The translations under genes were made by a program, and so were the position numbers. Source: Chryseobacterium ureilyticum (GTDB taxonomy: Bacteria > Bacteroidota > Bacteroidia > Flavobacteriales > Weeksellaceae). Taken from it: a stretch of 64,000 bases of DNA. Position 1 is the stretch's first letter, and each line of letters starts with the position of its first letter. The stretch is taken from NCBI RefSeq assembly GCF_900156735.1, contig NZ_FTOL01000002.1:496001-560000 (forward strand). Reading direction: 5' to 3'. The notes below the pieces were generated by a model, which saw only the letters and a program-made list of their open reading frames with translations, made no database searches and was not told where the DNA came from. This document shows positions 33,793-43,716 of the stretch, one piece after another.

Positions 33793-34443
33793 TTAGATTA
33801 ATCTAACATCTTCATTTACAATAATTTTGATACCTTCTTTAGTCTGTAAAATTTCGCCATCACTTTCTATTTTTTTTAAAACCCTGCTTACAACTTCTCT
33901 GGAAGTCCCCAAACTATTGGCTATCTCCCGATGTGTAATTTTGATCGGATTTTTTCCTGTGGCAGAAATCTGTTGCCCGATATAATTGAGTACTCTTTTA
34001 TCCAGCCTATGGAAAACGGCATCATTGACCATATTCATAACTTCTGAAAATCGCCGATCATACTCACGATAAAAAAGTTTATTGATTTCAGGAAATCTGA
34101 TTAGCCAATCATGGATCACAGAAACAGGAATGAGTAAGGCTTCAGAGTCTTCTTCAGCAATAGCGTATACTCTACTTGTATAGTCTGTAAATATTGAAGA
34201 AAAGGTCATCAGACAACTGTCATTTTCTTTGATATAATAGTAGATCAGTTCCCGCCCGTCATTCAATGTAAAAACTTTAATAGATCCTTTAATCAGAAAG
34301 GGCACATATTTATTTTTCTGACCTTCTCTAATGATCTCAGTCTTTGCTTTTATGTCTGAAATGATCCCATGCTGCTGAAGTGCTGCTAAAAATTCATTAC
34401 CTAAAAACCCAAATTTATTTACAACAAAAGGACTATTGACCAT
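33793..34443 (-). CDS. Crp/Fnr-family transcriptional regulator
   Basis: This 216-residue protein has a cyclic-nucleotide-binding-like beta-roll (about residues 25-120) and a C-terminal winged helix (about 150-210). The recognition helix reads TSREVVSRVLKKIESDG. Its R-E-x-x-x-R matches the Arg180, Glu181 and Arg185 residues with which E. coli CRP reads TGTGA. Only one cysteine is present in the sensor half, so an Fnr-type iron-sulphur cluster is unlikely. The cAMP phosphate-binding Arg/Ser pair was not recognised, so the effector is unknown. It precedes the operon that carries a TGTGA box. Confidence 0.9.
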   Translation of the reverse strand: MVNSPFVVNKFGFLGNEFLAALQQHGIISDIKAKTEIIREGQKNKYVPFLIKGSIKVFTLNDGRELIYYYIKENDSCLMTFSSIFTDYTSRVYAIAEEDSEALLIPVSVIHDWLIRFPEINKLFYREYDRRFSEVMNMVNDAVFHRLDKRVLNYIGQQISATGKNPIKITHREIANSLGTSREVVSRVLKKIESDGEILQTKEGIKIIVNEDVRLI

Positions 34444-34471
34444 ATTAATATTTTTCTACTTTTTCTAGCAA

Positions 34472-34479
34472 CAAATATA
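34472..34479 (-). promoter_or_regulatory. Predicted -7 promoter box of the Crp-family gene
   Basis: TATATTTG on the minus strand fits TAnnTTTG, 28 bases before the ATG at 34443. Confidence 0.45.
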
Positions 34480-34609
34480 TAGATTTGAAATATTGATATG
34501 ATATTTTTTTGTTTTATTATATAAAATTAACAATTCAACAAAAACATTTCATCAAACACTCATCGATTTAATTTTAAAATGTTTCATTAATTTTCATCTT
34601 GTATAAAAT

Positions 34610-34641
34610 CAAAAAAAATGCCCCGATAAAAACCGGGGCAT
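34610..34641 (-). terminator. Terminator after the rpoC-DUF3467 unit
   Basis: ATGCCCCG (34618-34625) and CGGGGCAT (34634-34641) form a stem with an A-rich loop. On the minus strand eight T residues follow, so it ends the rpoBC unit. Confidence 0.9.
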
Positions 34642-34663
34642 CTTATTTATTGTAAGAAAAATC

Positions 34664-34969
34664 TTAAGCTTGTACGTTGTTTCCTCCTAATACGAAAGGC
34701 TCAACTTCTTTGATTTCTCCGAACTGCTGCTCGTAGTTAGCGATGTTCTGTTGAAGAGCGTTTAATACTCTTTTAGCATGAAGTGGAGCAAGAATAACTC
34801 TTGATCTTACTTTAGCTTGCTGAACACCCGGCATCAACTGAATAAAGTCTACTACAAATTCAGATGGAGAGTGGTTTACTAATGCTAAGTTAGCATAGAT
34901 TCCAGCAGCTACCATTTCGTTTAATTCGATGTTGATGTTTCCGTCTTGTGGATTTTGATTGTTGTCCAT
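34664..34969 (-). CDS. DUF3467-domain protein
   Basis: This 101-residue soluble protein has the DUF3467 pattern: IELNEMVAAGIYANLALVNHSPSEFVVDFIQLMPGV and AKVRSRVILAPLHAKRVLNALQQNI. It lies 87 bases after rpoC on the same strand and ahead of the unit's terminator. This is its common place in Bacteroidetes, so it is probably cotranscribed with RNA polymerase genes. The function is unknown. Confidence 0.9.
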   Translation of the reverse strand: MDNNQNPQDGNINIELNEMVAAGIYANLALVNHSPSEFVVDFIQLMPGVQQAKVRSRVILAPLHAKRVLNALQQNIANYEQQFGEIKEVEPFVLGGNNVQA

Positions 34970-35056
34970 TGTTATAAATTATGTTTTTAAAATTCGAAAT
35001 TTGAGATTGTGAAAATATAAAAATAATTTCAAATCCCAAATTTCAAATCATTAAAT

Positions 35057-38000
35057 TTAGTTAAGGTCTTCGAATTCTTTCTTAGAACCTACGATAACAT
35101 TCTGATATTCTTTAAGACCTGTACCTGCAGGAATTCTGTGTCCTACAATTACATTTTCTTTAAGACCGTTCAGATCATCGATCTTACCTGCTACAGCCGC
35201 TTCGTTTAGAACTTTAGTAGTTTCCTGGAACGACGCTGCAGACATGAACGATTTAGTTTGAAGAGCTGCTCTTGTAATACCTTGTAATACTGGTGTTGCA
35301 GTAGCCGGTAAAGCTTCTCTTACATCAACTAAAGCTTGATCTTCACGCTTCAATTTAGAGTTTTCATCTCTTAATTCTCTTGCAGTAATCATCTGACCTG
35401 GCATGAATTCTTTAGAATCACCAGCATCTACTACTACTTTAAGACCGAATACTCTGTTGTTTTCTTCTAAGAAGTCATATTTGTGCTCAAGAGCTCCTTC
35501 TAGGAATTGAGTATCACCTCCATCCACGATAGATACTTTTGTCATCATCTGTCTTACGATGATTTCGAAGTGCTTGTCGTCGATTTTTACCCCTTGTAGA
35601 CGGTAAACCTCCTGGATTTCGTTTACTAAGTATTCCTGAACAGCTGTTGGACCTTTAATTCTTAAGATATCGTCTGGAGTGATTGAACCGTCAGAAAGTG
35701 GCGAACCAGCTCTCACGAAGTCATTCTCCTGTACTAAGATCTGGTTTGATAATTTAACTAAGTAAATTTTTCTTTCTCCAGTTTTAGCTTCAACGATAAG
35801 TTCACGGTTACCTCTCTTAATTTTTCCGTAAGAAACTACCCCGTCGATTTCAGTAACAACCGCTGGGTTTGAAGGGTTTCTTGCTTCGAATAATTCGGTA
35901 ACTCTCGGAAGACCTCCGGTGATATCCCCTGCTTTTGCAGATTTTCTTGGGATCTTGATTAAGACTTTACCAGCCTTAATTTTTTCACCATCGTTTACCA
36001 TTAAGTGGGCTCCTACCGGTAAGTTGTATGCTTTTTGCTCAACACCTTTAGAGTCTACCACCTTCAAGGTAGGTACGGCTTTCTTATTTCTAGATTCAGA
36101 GATTACTTTCTCTTCGAATCCTGTCTGTTCATCAATTTCAAGCTGGAATGAAATACCCTGGATAATATCCTCGTATTCTACCTTACCTGAAGTTTCAGCA
36201 ATGATAACCGCGTTATACGGATCCCATCTACAGATTGTATCTCCTTTCTTCACTTTATCACCTGGTTTTACAGATAATATCGATCCATAAGGAACGTTAG
36301 CTACCATTAATGGAGTTCTAGACTCATTATCAGCAACTAATCTAAATTCTGTTGAACGAGAAACCACAACCTCAGCTGTATTACCGTTTTCATCTTCAGA
36401 AGTAATTGTTCTTACTTCGTCCATTTCAACGATACCATCTCTTCTTGCAACGATAGATGGGTTTTCTGATACGTTTCCTGCAGTACCCCCTTGGTGGAAA
36501 GTTCTCAACGTAAGCTGAGTACCTGGTTCCCCAATTGATTGTGCTGCAATTACACCTACCGCTTCACCCATGTGGATCATCTTACCTGTTGCTAAGTTTC
36601 TACCGTAACATTTCGCACAGATACCTTTCTTAGCTTCACAAGTTAACGGAGAACGTACTTCAACTGCTTCTAATCCTGCTTCTTCAATTCTCTTAGCTAA
36701 TTGCTCAGTGATTACCTGATCTGCTTCAGTGATTAATTCGTCACTTTCCGGATCATAGATATTGTGAAGAGATACTCTACCTAAGATTCTTTCAGAGATT
36801 TTTTCAACGATCTCGTCATTTTTCTTAAGTGCAGTAACTTCTGTTCCTCTCAGTGTTCCACAATCGTCTTCTGTAACGATAACGTCCTGTGCAACGTCTA
36901 CCAATCTTCTGGTTAGGTAACCAGCATCGGCAGTTTTAAGAGCGGTATCCGCAAGACCCTTACGAGCACCGTGGGTAGAGATAAAGTACTCTAAGATGGA
37001 AAGACCTTCCTTAAAGTTTGCAAGGATCGGGTTTTCGATGATCTCCGCACCGGTAGAACCAGCTTTTTGCGGTTTTGCCATCAAACCTCTCATCCCTGAT
37101 AACTGACGGATCTGTTCCTTAGAACCCCTCGCCCCAGAGTCAAGCATCATGTATACAGAGTTGAAACCACCTTGGTCAGTTTTCATTCTGCTCATGATCA
37201 TTTCAGTTAATCCAGCGTTGGTGTTAGTCCAAACGTCGATTACCTGGTTATAACGTTCTGTATCGGTAATTAGACCCATGTTATAGTTAGCTCTAATTTC
37301 GTCTACAGTTTCAATTGAAGTAGCAATCATCTGCTTTTTCTCCACAGGTACTACGATATCTCCAAGAGAGAACGATAGACCTCCTTTGAATGCGTTTGAA
37401 TACCCTAGATCTTTCATTGCATCCAAGAACTTCACAGTTGTAGGGAAATCTGTATCAGCAAGGATCTTACCGATAACGTTTCTCAATGATTTCTTAGTAA
37501 GAAGTTCATTGATATATCCTACTTGCTTAGGTACGATTTGGTTGAATAAGATTCTACCTACAGAAGTTTCGATTAATCTTGTTACGATTACTCCATCTTC
37601 TTTAACTGGTAGTCTACATCTTACCTTAGCATTTAATGAAACTCTACCTTCTGCGTAAGCGATTTCCGCTTCTTCAGGAGAATAGAATGCAAGACCTTCT
37701 CCTTTTACTTTCATATCTTCTGTAGAACTCAATTCTTTAGTCATGAAATAAAGACCAAGAACCATGTCCTGAGATGGTACTGTAATTGGAGAACCGTTTG
37801 CAGGGTTCAAGATGTTTTGAGAACCTAACATCAATAACTGAGCTTCAAGAATCGCTTCTGGTCCTAACGGTAAGTGTACCGCCATCTGGTCACCATCGAA
37901 ATCGGCGTTGAATGCTGTTGTTACTAATGGGTGTAGTTGGATAGCTTTACCTTCAATCATCTTAGGTTGGAAAGCCTGAATACCAAGTCTGTGAAGAGTA

Positions 38001-39322
38001 GGTGCCCTGTTCAATAGTACCGGGTGACCTTTCATCACGTTTTCAAGGATATCATAAACTACTGGTTCTTTTCTATCGATAATTCTCTTCGCAGATTTTA
38101 CTGTTTTTACAATTCCTCTCTCGATTAGTTTTCTAATGATGAACGGTTTGTAAAGTTCAGCTGCCATATCTTTAGGGATACCACATTCGTGAAGCTGTAA
38201 GTTTGGACCTACAACAATTACCGAACGCGCAGAGTAGTCAACCCTTTTCCCTAGTAAGTTCTGACGGAAACGACCTTGCTTACCTTTCAATGAATCAGAA
38301 AGTGATTTCAATGGTCTGTTTGATTCAGATTTTACTGCAGAAGATTTTCTTGTGTTATCGAATAATGAATCTACTGATTCCTGAAGCATACGCTTCTCGT
38401 TTCTCAAGATTACTTCAGGAGCTTTGATCTCCAATAATCTCTTCAAACGGTTATTTCTGATAATTACTCTTCTATAAAGGTCGTTCAAGTCAGAAGTAGC
38501 GAAACGTCCTCCATCCAATGGAACTAATGGTCTTAGTTCTGGTGGGATAACAGGAAGAACACGCATAATCATCCACTCTGGTCTGTTGATCATTCTTGTA
38601 TTAGCACCTCTTAATGCTTCTACAACGTTCAATCTCTTAAGAGCTTCAGTTCTTCTTTGCTTAGATCCTTCATTGTGAGCTTTGTGTCTCAAGTCGAAAG
38701 ACAATGCATCAAGATCGATTCTTTTTAATAAATCTTCTACAGCTTCAGCACCCATTCTGGCGATGAATTTGTTTGGATCAGAATCATCAAGATATTGGTT
38801 TTCTACAGGAAGAGTTTCCATGATATCAAGGTATTCTTCTTCTGTAAGGAACTCCATATTATCAAAATCAGAACCGTCTAATTTCTTAGCAATACCTTGT
38901 TGGATCACTACGTATCTTTCGTAGTAGATGATCATATCTAATTTCTTAGAAGGAATTCCAAGAAGGTATCCGATTTTGTTTGGTAATGAACGGAAATACC
39001 AAATGTGTGCAATTGGAACTACAAGGTTGATGTGCCCGATTCTCTCTCTTCTTACTTTTTTCTCAGTAACTTCTACTCCACAACGGTCACAAACGATCCC
39101 TTTGTAACGAATTCTCTTGTATTTACCACAAGCACATTCGTAATCCTTTACAGGACCAAAGATTTTCTCACAGAATAGCCCGTCTCTTTCAGGCTTGTGA
39201 GTTCTGTAGTTAATAGTTTCCGGCTTTAAAACCTCCCCTCTTGAATCTTGTAAAATAGACTCCGGTGAAGCTAAACCGATGGTTATTTTATTAAATCTAC
39301 TTGATTTATTTTTATTTGACAT
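35057..39322 (-). CDS. rpoC: DNA-directed RNA polymerase subunit beta'
   Basis: The 1421-residue beta' subunit carries an N-terminal zinc site ([20 protein letters not shown], about residues 64-83), the catalytic magnesium loop [12 protein letters not shown] (about residues 470-481), and a second zinc region [15 protein letters not shown] (about 895-910). The bridge helix/trigger loop region is around [21 protein letters not shown]. The length is usual for Bacteroidetes. It follows rpoB after 122 bases that contain a short tandem repeat, and DUF3467 follows it. Confidence 0.99.
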   Translation of the reverse strand: MSNKNKSSRFNKITIGLASPESILQDSRGEVLKPETINYRTHKPERDGLFCEKIFGPVKDYECACGKYKRIRYKGIVCDRCGVEVTEKKVRRERIGHINLVVPIAHIWYFRSLPNKIGYLLGIPSKKLDMIIYYERYVVIQQGIAKKLDGSDFDNMEFLTEEEYLDIMETLPVENQYLDDSDPNKFIARMGAEAVEDLLKRIDLDALSFDLRHKAHNEGSKQRRTEALKRLNVVEALRGANTRMINRPEWMIMRVLPVIPPELRPLVPLDGGRFATSDLNDLYRRVIIRNNRLKRLLEIKAPEVILRNEKRMLQESVDSLFDNTRKSSAVKSESNRPLKSLSDSLKGKQGRFRQNLLGKRVDYSARSVIVVGPNLQLHECGIPKDMAAELYKPFIIRKLIERGIVKTVKSAKRIIDRKEPVVYDILENVMKGHPVLLNRAPTLHRLGIQAFQPKMIEGKAIQLHPLVTTAFNADFDGDQMAVHLPLGPEAILEAQLLMLGSQNILNPANGSPITVPSQDMVLGLYFMTKELSSTEDMKVKGEGLAFYSPEEAEIAYAEGRVSLNAKVRCRLPVKEDGVIVTRLIETSVGRILFNQIVPKQVGYINELLTKKSLRNVIGKILADTDFPTTVKFLDAMKDLGYSNAFKGGLSFSLGDIVVPVEKKQMIATSIETVDEIRANYNMGLITDTERYNQVIDVWTNTNAGLTEMIMSRMKTDQGGFNSVYMMLDSGARGSKEQIRQLSGMRGLMAKPQKAGSTGAEIIENPILANFKEGLSILEYFISTHGARKGLADTALKTADAGYLTRRLVDVAQDVIVTEDDCGTLRGTEVTALKKNDEIVEKISERILGRVSLHNIYDPESDELITEADQVITEQLAKRIEEAGLEAVEVRSPLTCEAKKGICAKCYGRNLATGKMIHMGEAVGVIAAQSIGEPGTQLTLRTFHQGGTAGNVSENPSIVARRDGIVEMDEVRTITSEDENGNTAEVVVSRSTEFRLVADNESRTPLMVANVPYGSILSVKPGDKVKKGDTICRWDPYNAVIIAETSGKVEYEDIIQGISFQLEIDEQTGFEEKVISESRNKKAVPTLKVVDSKGVEQKAYNLPVGAHLMVNDGEKIKAGKVLIKIPRKSAKAGDITGGLPRVTELFEARNPSNPAVVTEIDGVVSYGKIKRGNRELIVEAKTGERKIYLVKLSNQILVQENDFVRAGSPLSDGSITPDDILRIKGPTAVQEYLVNEIQEVYRLQGVKIDDKHFEIIVRQMMTKVSIVDGGDTQFLEGALEHKYDFLEENNRVFGLKVVVDAGDSKEFMPGQMITARELRDENSKLKREDQALVDVREALPATATPVLQGITRAALQTKSFMSAASFQETTKVLNEAAVAGKIDDLNGLKENVIVGHRIPAGTGLKEYQNVIVGSKKEFEDLN

Positions 39323-39332
39323 AATTTTTTTT

Positions 39333-39363
39333 AGATTTTAGATTTCAGATTTCAGATTTCAGA
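39333..39363. repeat. Tandem 7-bp repeat between rpoB and rpoC
   Basis: About four copies of AGATTTC (the first reads AGATTTT) stand in a row at 39333-39363. About 50 bases further on the word GTCTGACATC occurs twice (near 39415 and 39431). The run lies in the rpoB-rpoC spacer and is present in the shared transcript. The heptamer is out of frame with any gene. Confidence 0.7.
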
Positions 39364-39444
39364 CGAAATCATCATTCCAAATTCAAGGATTATAAAATTC
39401 TTAGAGTGTCATAGTCTGACATCTTGTGTCTGACATCTGATATC

Positions 39445-42400
39445 TTACTCCTCTAATCTTACGTCTAATCCAAGTCCTTGTAACTCGTGAAGTAATACGT
39501 TGAATGATTCTGGAATACCTGGTTCAGGCATCGATTCACCTTTCGCAATTGCTTCATAAGTTTTTGCTCTACCAATCACGTCATCCGACTTCACAGTCAA
39601 GATCTCTCTAAGGATGTTAGATGCACCGAATGCCTCAAGTGCCCAAACCTCCATCTCTCCGAATCTCTGACCACCGAACTGAGCTTTACCTCCTAACGGC
39701 TGCTGAGTAATCAATGAGTAAGGACCAATAGAACGTGCGTGCATCTTATCATCAACCATGTGTCCTAGTTTCAGCATGTAGATAACACCCACTGTAGCTG
39801 CCTGTGTAAATCTTTCTCCGGTACCACCATCATAAAGGTGAGTGTGACCGAATTTAGGAAGACCTGCTTTCTCAGTATACTCAGTAATCTGATCAAGAGT
39901 TGCTCCATCAAAGATTGGCGTAGCGAACTTCATTCCTAATTTCTGACCAGCCCATCCAAGAACTGTTTCATAGATCTGTCCGATGTTCATACGAGAAGGT
40001 ACCCCTAGTGGATTCAATACGATATCTACTGGTGTTCCGTCTTCTAGGAATGGCATATCTTCTTCACGAACGATTCTTGATACGATACCTTTGTTACCGT
40101 GACGTCCTGCCATCTTATCTCCTACATTCAGTTTACGTTTCTTAGCGATGTAAACTTTAGCCAACTTCATGATACCTGCTGGAAGCTCATCTCCGATTGA
40201 AATTGCGAATTTCTCACGGTTTTTAACCCCTTGGATATCGTTATATTTGATTTTGTAATTGTGAATCAATTGTTTGATCAATTCATTCTTGTCAGCGTCA
40301 ACTGTCCAGTCTGCACCACTAACGTTTACATAATCTTCAACTGATGTTAATAACTTGTGAGTGAACTTCACACCTTTACCAATAATTTCTTCATCAAGGT
40401 CATTTTGTACCCCTTGAGAAGTTTTACCGCTTACCAGTGTATTTAATTTTTCAATTAAAGTGTTTCTCAACTCATCAAACTTAGCCTTGTAAGTGTTTTC
40501 AATCTCTTCAAGCTTAAGTTTTTCTTCAGTTCTTTTCTTTTTGTCTTTAATGTTTCTAGAGAACAATTTCTTGTTGATAACAACTCCTCTTAATGAAGAG
40601 TCAGCTTTCAATGATGCATCTTTTACATCACCAGCTTTATCACCGAAGATTGCTCTAAGAAGTTTTTCTTCAGGAGTCGGGTCAGATTCACCTTTTGGAG
40701 TAATTTTACCAATCATGATATCTCCAGGCTTCACTTCAGCACCGATTCTGATCATACCGTTCTCGTCAAGATCTTTAGTAGCTTCTTCAGATACGTTTGG
40801 AATATCAGCAGTAAGTTCTTCCATACCTAATTTAGTATCACGAACTTCTAATGAATATTCATCTACGTGGATTGAAGTAAACCAGTCTTCACGTACAACT
40901 TTTTCGTTGATTACGATCGCATCCTCGAAGTTGTATCCTTTCCAAGGCATGAACGCTACCACTAAGTTTCTACCAAGAGCCAATTCTCCTTTTTCAGTAG
41001 CATAACCGTCGCAAAGTACTTGTCCTTTCTCCACTACATCACCTACTCTTACGTTTGGTCTTAGGGTAATAGTTGTACTCTGGTTAGTTTTTCTGAACTT
41101 AGTAAGTTTATATGTTTTAGTAGCAGACTCAAATTGTACTAAATCTTCGTCTTCGCTTCTTTCATATTTAATAACGATTCTGTCAGCATCTACGTACTCT
41201 ACAGTACCTGTACCTTCAGCGTTAATTAAGATTCTAGAGTCTCTTGCAACTTGTTGCTCAAGCCCTGTACCAACAACTGGAGCCTGTGGCTTCAATAGAG
41301 GAACGGCCTGACGCATCATGTTAGATCCCATCAATGCACGGTTCGCATCATCATGCTCCAGGAATGGAATTAATGAAGCGGAAATACCAGAGATCTGGTT
41401 TGGTGCAACGTCGATAAGGTTAACCTGAGCTGGCTCAACTACCGGGTAGTCACCATCTAGTCTTGCAATAATTCTGTCTGTTAAGAAATCACCATTATCA
41501 CTCAATTCAACGTTTGCCTGAGCAATTACTTTATCTTCTTCGTCTTCTGCATTTAGATAAATAGGATCAGCGTTAAGATTAATCTTACCATCTTCTACTT
41601 TTCTATATGGAGTTTCGATGAAACCAAGGTTGTTGATTTTAGCATAAATACCTAAAGATGAAATCAATCCAATGTTTGGTCCTTCCGGAGTTTCAATCGG
41701 ACAAATTCTTCCGTAGTGCGTATGGTGAACGTCACGAACCTCGAAACCTGCTCTTTCTCTTGATAAACCACCAGGTCCTAGTGCAGATAATCTTCTCTTG
41801 TGAGTGATCTCTGATAGAGGGTTGGTTTGGTCCATGAACTGAGATAGCTGGTTGGTACCGAAGAATGAGTTAATTACAGATGTTAAAGTCTTAGCGTTAA
41901 CAAGGTCAAGTGGAGTAAAGATTTCGTTATCTCTAACGTTCATTCTCTCCTTGATTGTTCTTGCAATTCTTGAAAGACCTACTCCGAACTGTCCTGCTAA
42001 TTGCTCACCAACAGTTTTAATTCTTCTGTTTGATAAGTGGTCGATATCATCAACCTCAGCTTTAGAGTTTACAAGCTCGATTAAGTGTCTTACGATTGCA
42101 ATGATATCTTCTTTTGTAAGAACTTCAGTGGTAGTTGGGATATTAAGACCTAACTTTTTGTTTAGTCTGTAACGTCCTACTTCACCTAATGAATATCTCT
42201 GCTCAGAGAAGAATAATTTTTCAATAATTCCTCTTGCAGTTTCCTCATCTGGTGGATCTGCGTTTCTTAACTGACGATAGATGTACTCTACAGCTTCTTT
42301 CTCAGAGTTCGTAGGGTCTTTCTGTAATGTATTCTGGATGATAGAGAATTCATTGCTGTTTTCTTTGTGAATCAAGATAGATTTCACACCAGCATCCAAG

Positions 42401-43266
42401 ATAAGATCTAAGTGTTCTTTTTCAAGGATTGTTTCTCTATCCAGGATGATTTCGTTTCTTTCGATAGAAACTACTTCACCTGTATCTTCGTCTACGAAAT
42501 CTTCGAACCAAGTGTTCAATACTCTCGCAGCCAATGTTCTCCCTTCTACTTTTTTAAGTGCCGCTTTAGAAACTTTCACTTCTTCAGCAAGGTCGAAGAT
42601 CTGAAGGATATCCTTATCAGATTCATAACCGATAGCTCTTAATAAAGTTGTTAATGGTAACTTTTTCTTACGGTCGATATACGCGTACATTACGCTGTTG
42701 ATATCGGTTGTAAATTCCATCCAAGATCCTTTGAAAGGGATAATTCTTGAATAGTAAAGTTTGGTTCCGTTAGCGTGGTAAGTTTGTCCGAAGAATACAC
42801 CCGGAGATCTGTGTAACTGAGTTACGATTACACGCTCTGCTCCATTGATAATGAATGAACCAGAAGGAGTCATGTAAGGAACCGGACCTAAATATACATC
42901 CTGAACCACTGTTTGGAAATCTTCGTGTTCCGGGTCAGTACAGTACAATTTAAGTCTTGCTTTTAGAGGAACTGAATAAGTAAGTCCTCTTTCCACACAC
43001 TCATCGATTGAATAACGTGGAGAATCTACCAGATAGTCTAAGAATTCTAATACGAATTGGTTTCTTGAATCCGTAATTGGGAAATTCTCTTGGAAAGTCT
43101 TGTAAAGAGCTTCTGTCTTTCTGGCTTCAGGAAGTGTATCAAGCTGGAAAAATTCTCTGAAAGACTCAATTTGGATGTCCAAAAAGTCTGGAGTGATAAT
43201 TTTTCCTTTCGCTGATGAGAAATTAATTCTCGGATTTCCTTGAGTTGTTGATTTTGTTTTACTCAT
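39445..43266 (-). CDS. rpoB: DNA-directed RNA polymerase subunit beta
   Basis: The 1273-residue beta subunit shows the rifampicin-region stretch [47 protein letters not shown], the EDAIVINE stretch within [15 protein letters not shown], the [18 protein letters not shown] catalytic lysine region, and the C-terminal [25 protein letters not shown]. The rif-region residues read as wild type (Q, D, H and S positions present), so no resistance change is seen. It has its own promoter candidate about 330 bases upstream rather than following rplL directly. Confidence 0.99.
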   Translation of the reverse strand: MSKTKSTTQGNPRINFSSAKGKIITPDFLDIQIESFREFFQLDTLPEARKTEALYKTFQENFPITDSRNQFVLEFLDYLVDSPRYSIDECVERGLTYSVPLKARLKLYCTDPEHEDFQTVVQDVYLGPVPYMTPSGSFIINGAERVIVTQLHRSPGVFFGQTYHANGTKLYYSRIIPFKGSWMEFTTDINSVMYAYIDRKKKLPLTTLLRAIGYESDKDILQIFDLAEEVKVSKAALKKVEGRTLAARVLNTWFEDFVDEDTGEVVSIERNEIILDRETILEKEHLDLILDAGVKSILIHKENSNEFSIIQNTLQKDPTNSEKEAVEYIYRQLRNADPPDEETARGIIEKLFFSEQRYSLGEVGRYRLNKKLGLNIPTTTEVLTKEDIIAIVRHLIELVNSKAEVDDIDHLSNRRIKTVGEQLAGQFGVGLSRIARTIKERMNVRDNEIFTPLDLVNAKTLTSVINSFFGTNQLSQFMDQTNPLSEITHKRRLSALGPGGLSRERAGFEVRDVHHTHYGRICPIETPEGPNIGLISSLGIYAKINNLGFIETPYRKVEDGKINLNADPIYLNAEDEEDKVIAQANVELSDNGDFLTDRIIARLDGDYPVVEPAQVNLIDVAPNQISGISASLIPFLEHDDANRALMGSNMMRQAVPLLKPQAPVVGTGLEQQVARDSRILINAEGTGTVEYVDADRIVIKYERSEDEDLVQFESATKTYKLTKFRKTNQSTTITLRPNVRVGDVVEKGQVLCDGYATEKGELALGRNLVVAFMPWKGYNFEDAIVINEKVVREDWFTSIHVDEYSLEVRDTKLGMEELTADIPNVSEEATKDLDENGMIRIGAEVKPGDIMIGKITPKGESDPTPEEKLLRAIFGDKAGDVKDASLKADSSLRGVVINKKLFSRNIKDKKKRTEEKLKLEEIENTYKAKFDELRNTLIEKLNTLVSGKTSQGVQNDLDEEIIGKGVKFTHKLLTSVEDYVNVSGADWTVDADKNELIKQLIHNYKIKYNDIQGVKNREKFAISIGDELPAGIMKLAKVYIAKKRKLNVGDKMAGRHGNKGIVSRIVREEDMPFLEDGTPVDIVLNPLGVPSRMNIGQIYETVLGWAGQKLGMKFATPIFDGATLDQITEYTEKAGLPKFGHTHLYDGGTGERFTQAATVGVIYMLKLGHMVDDKMHARSIGPYSLITQQPLGGKAQFGGQRFGEMEVWALEAFGASNILREILTVKSDDVIGRAKTYEAIAKGESMPEPGIPESFNVLLHELQGLGLDVRLEE

Positions 43267-43597
43267 AAAACTTTTAAGAAAGGGTTAAAAAATATTTTGA
43301 TTCATTTAAAAATATCAGGAATAGAAGAAAGAAAAGGGAGAAAAGAGAGAAGACTTCAAATATTTGGCGCTATTAGAAATAGTCTTTATTCTTTTTTCTT
43401 TATTCTTAGAATTTTACTCCTAACTGCAACACTGGTATATCTTTTCACAGCGTAATGCAAAATATTTTTCTTACTTTTGAGACGGTATTACCGTAATATC
43501 TATAAACAAGAAACCCCTTTCATGCTATTACACAATGAAAGAGTTGATTTTCAGTATTTTATAAATTTACAAACAATTTTTCGCGCCAAAAGAGTGG
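43267..43597 (-). promoter_or_regulatory. Long rpoB leader
   Basis: About 330 bases separate the predicted promoter from the rpoB ATG with no coding frame of note. A stem CTTTCAT/ATGAAAG (43517-43523 with 43535-43541) is the clearest hairpin; it is not followed by a T-run. A role in control of RNA polymerase synthesis is possible but unproven. Confidence 0.4.
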
Positions 43598-43629
43598 CAA
43601 AGATACAAAAAGTTATCCACAATCACAAA
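43598..43629 (-). promoter_or_regulatory. Predicted rpoB promoter
   Basis: On the minus strand TTTG (43626-43629) is followed after 20 bases by TATCTTTG (43598-43605), a full Bacteroidetes promoter. It lies after the terminator of the TSP3/T9SS gene in the direction away from it, so rpoBC can be read independently. Confidence 0.65.
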
Positions 43630-43664
43630 TAAATCATCCTCATTTTGAGGGTTTTAAAAAATAA

Positions 43665-43692
43665 AAGGGCTGTTCATTTCTGAGCAGCCCTT
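43665..43692 (-). terminator. Terminator after the TSP3/T9SS gene
   Basis: AAGGGCTGTTCA (43665-43676) pairs with TGAGCAGCCCTT (43681-43692) with one mismatch; T-rich sequence follows on the minus strand. Confidence 0.85.
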
Positions 43693-43716
43693 ATTAATAC
43701 CGGGATTTGTTATGTT

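Noticed and set aside
35919..42642. Several frames of 70-170 codons opposite rpoC and rpoB
   Set aside because: They are serine/leucine-rich antisense shadows of highly conserved genes, without starts, signals or conserved domains of their own.
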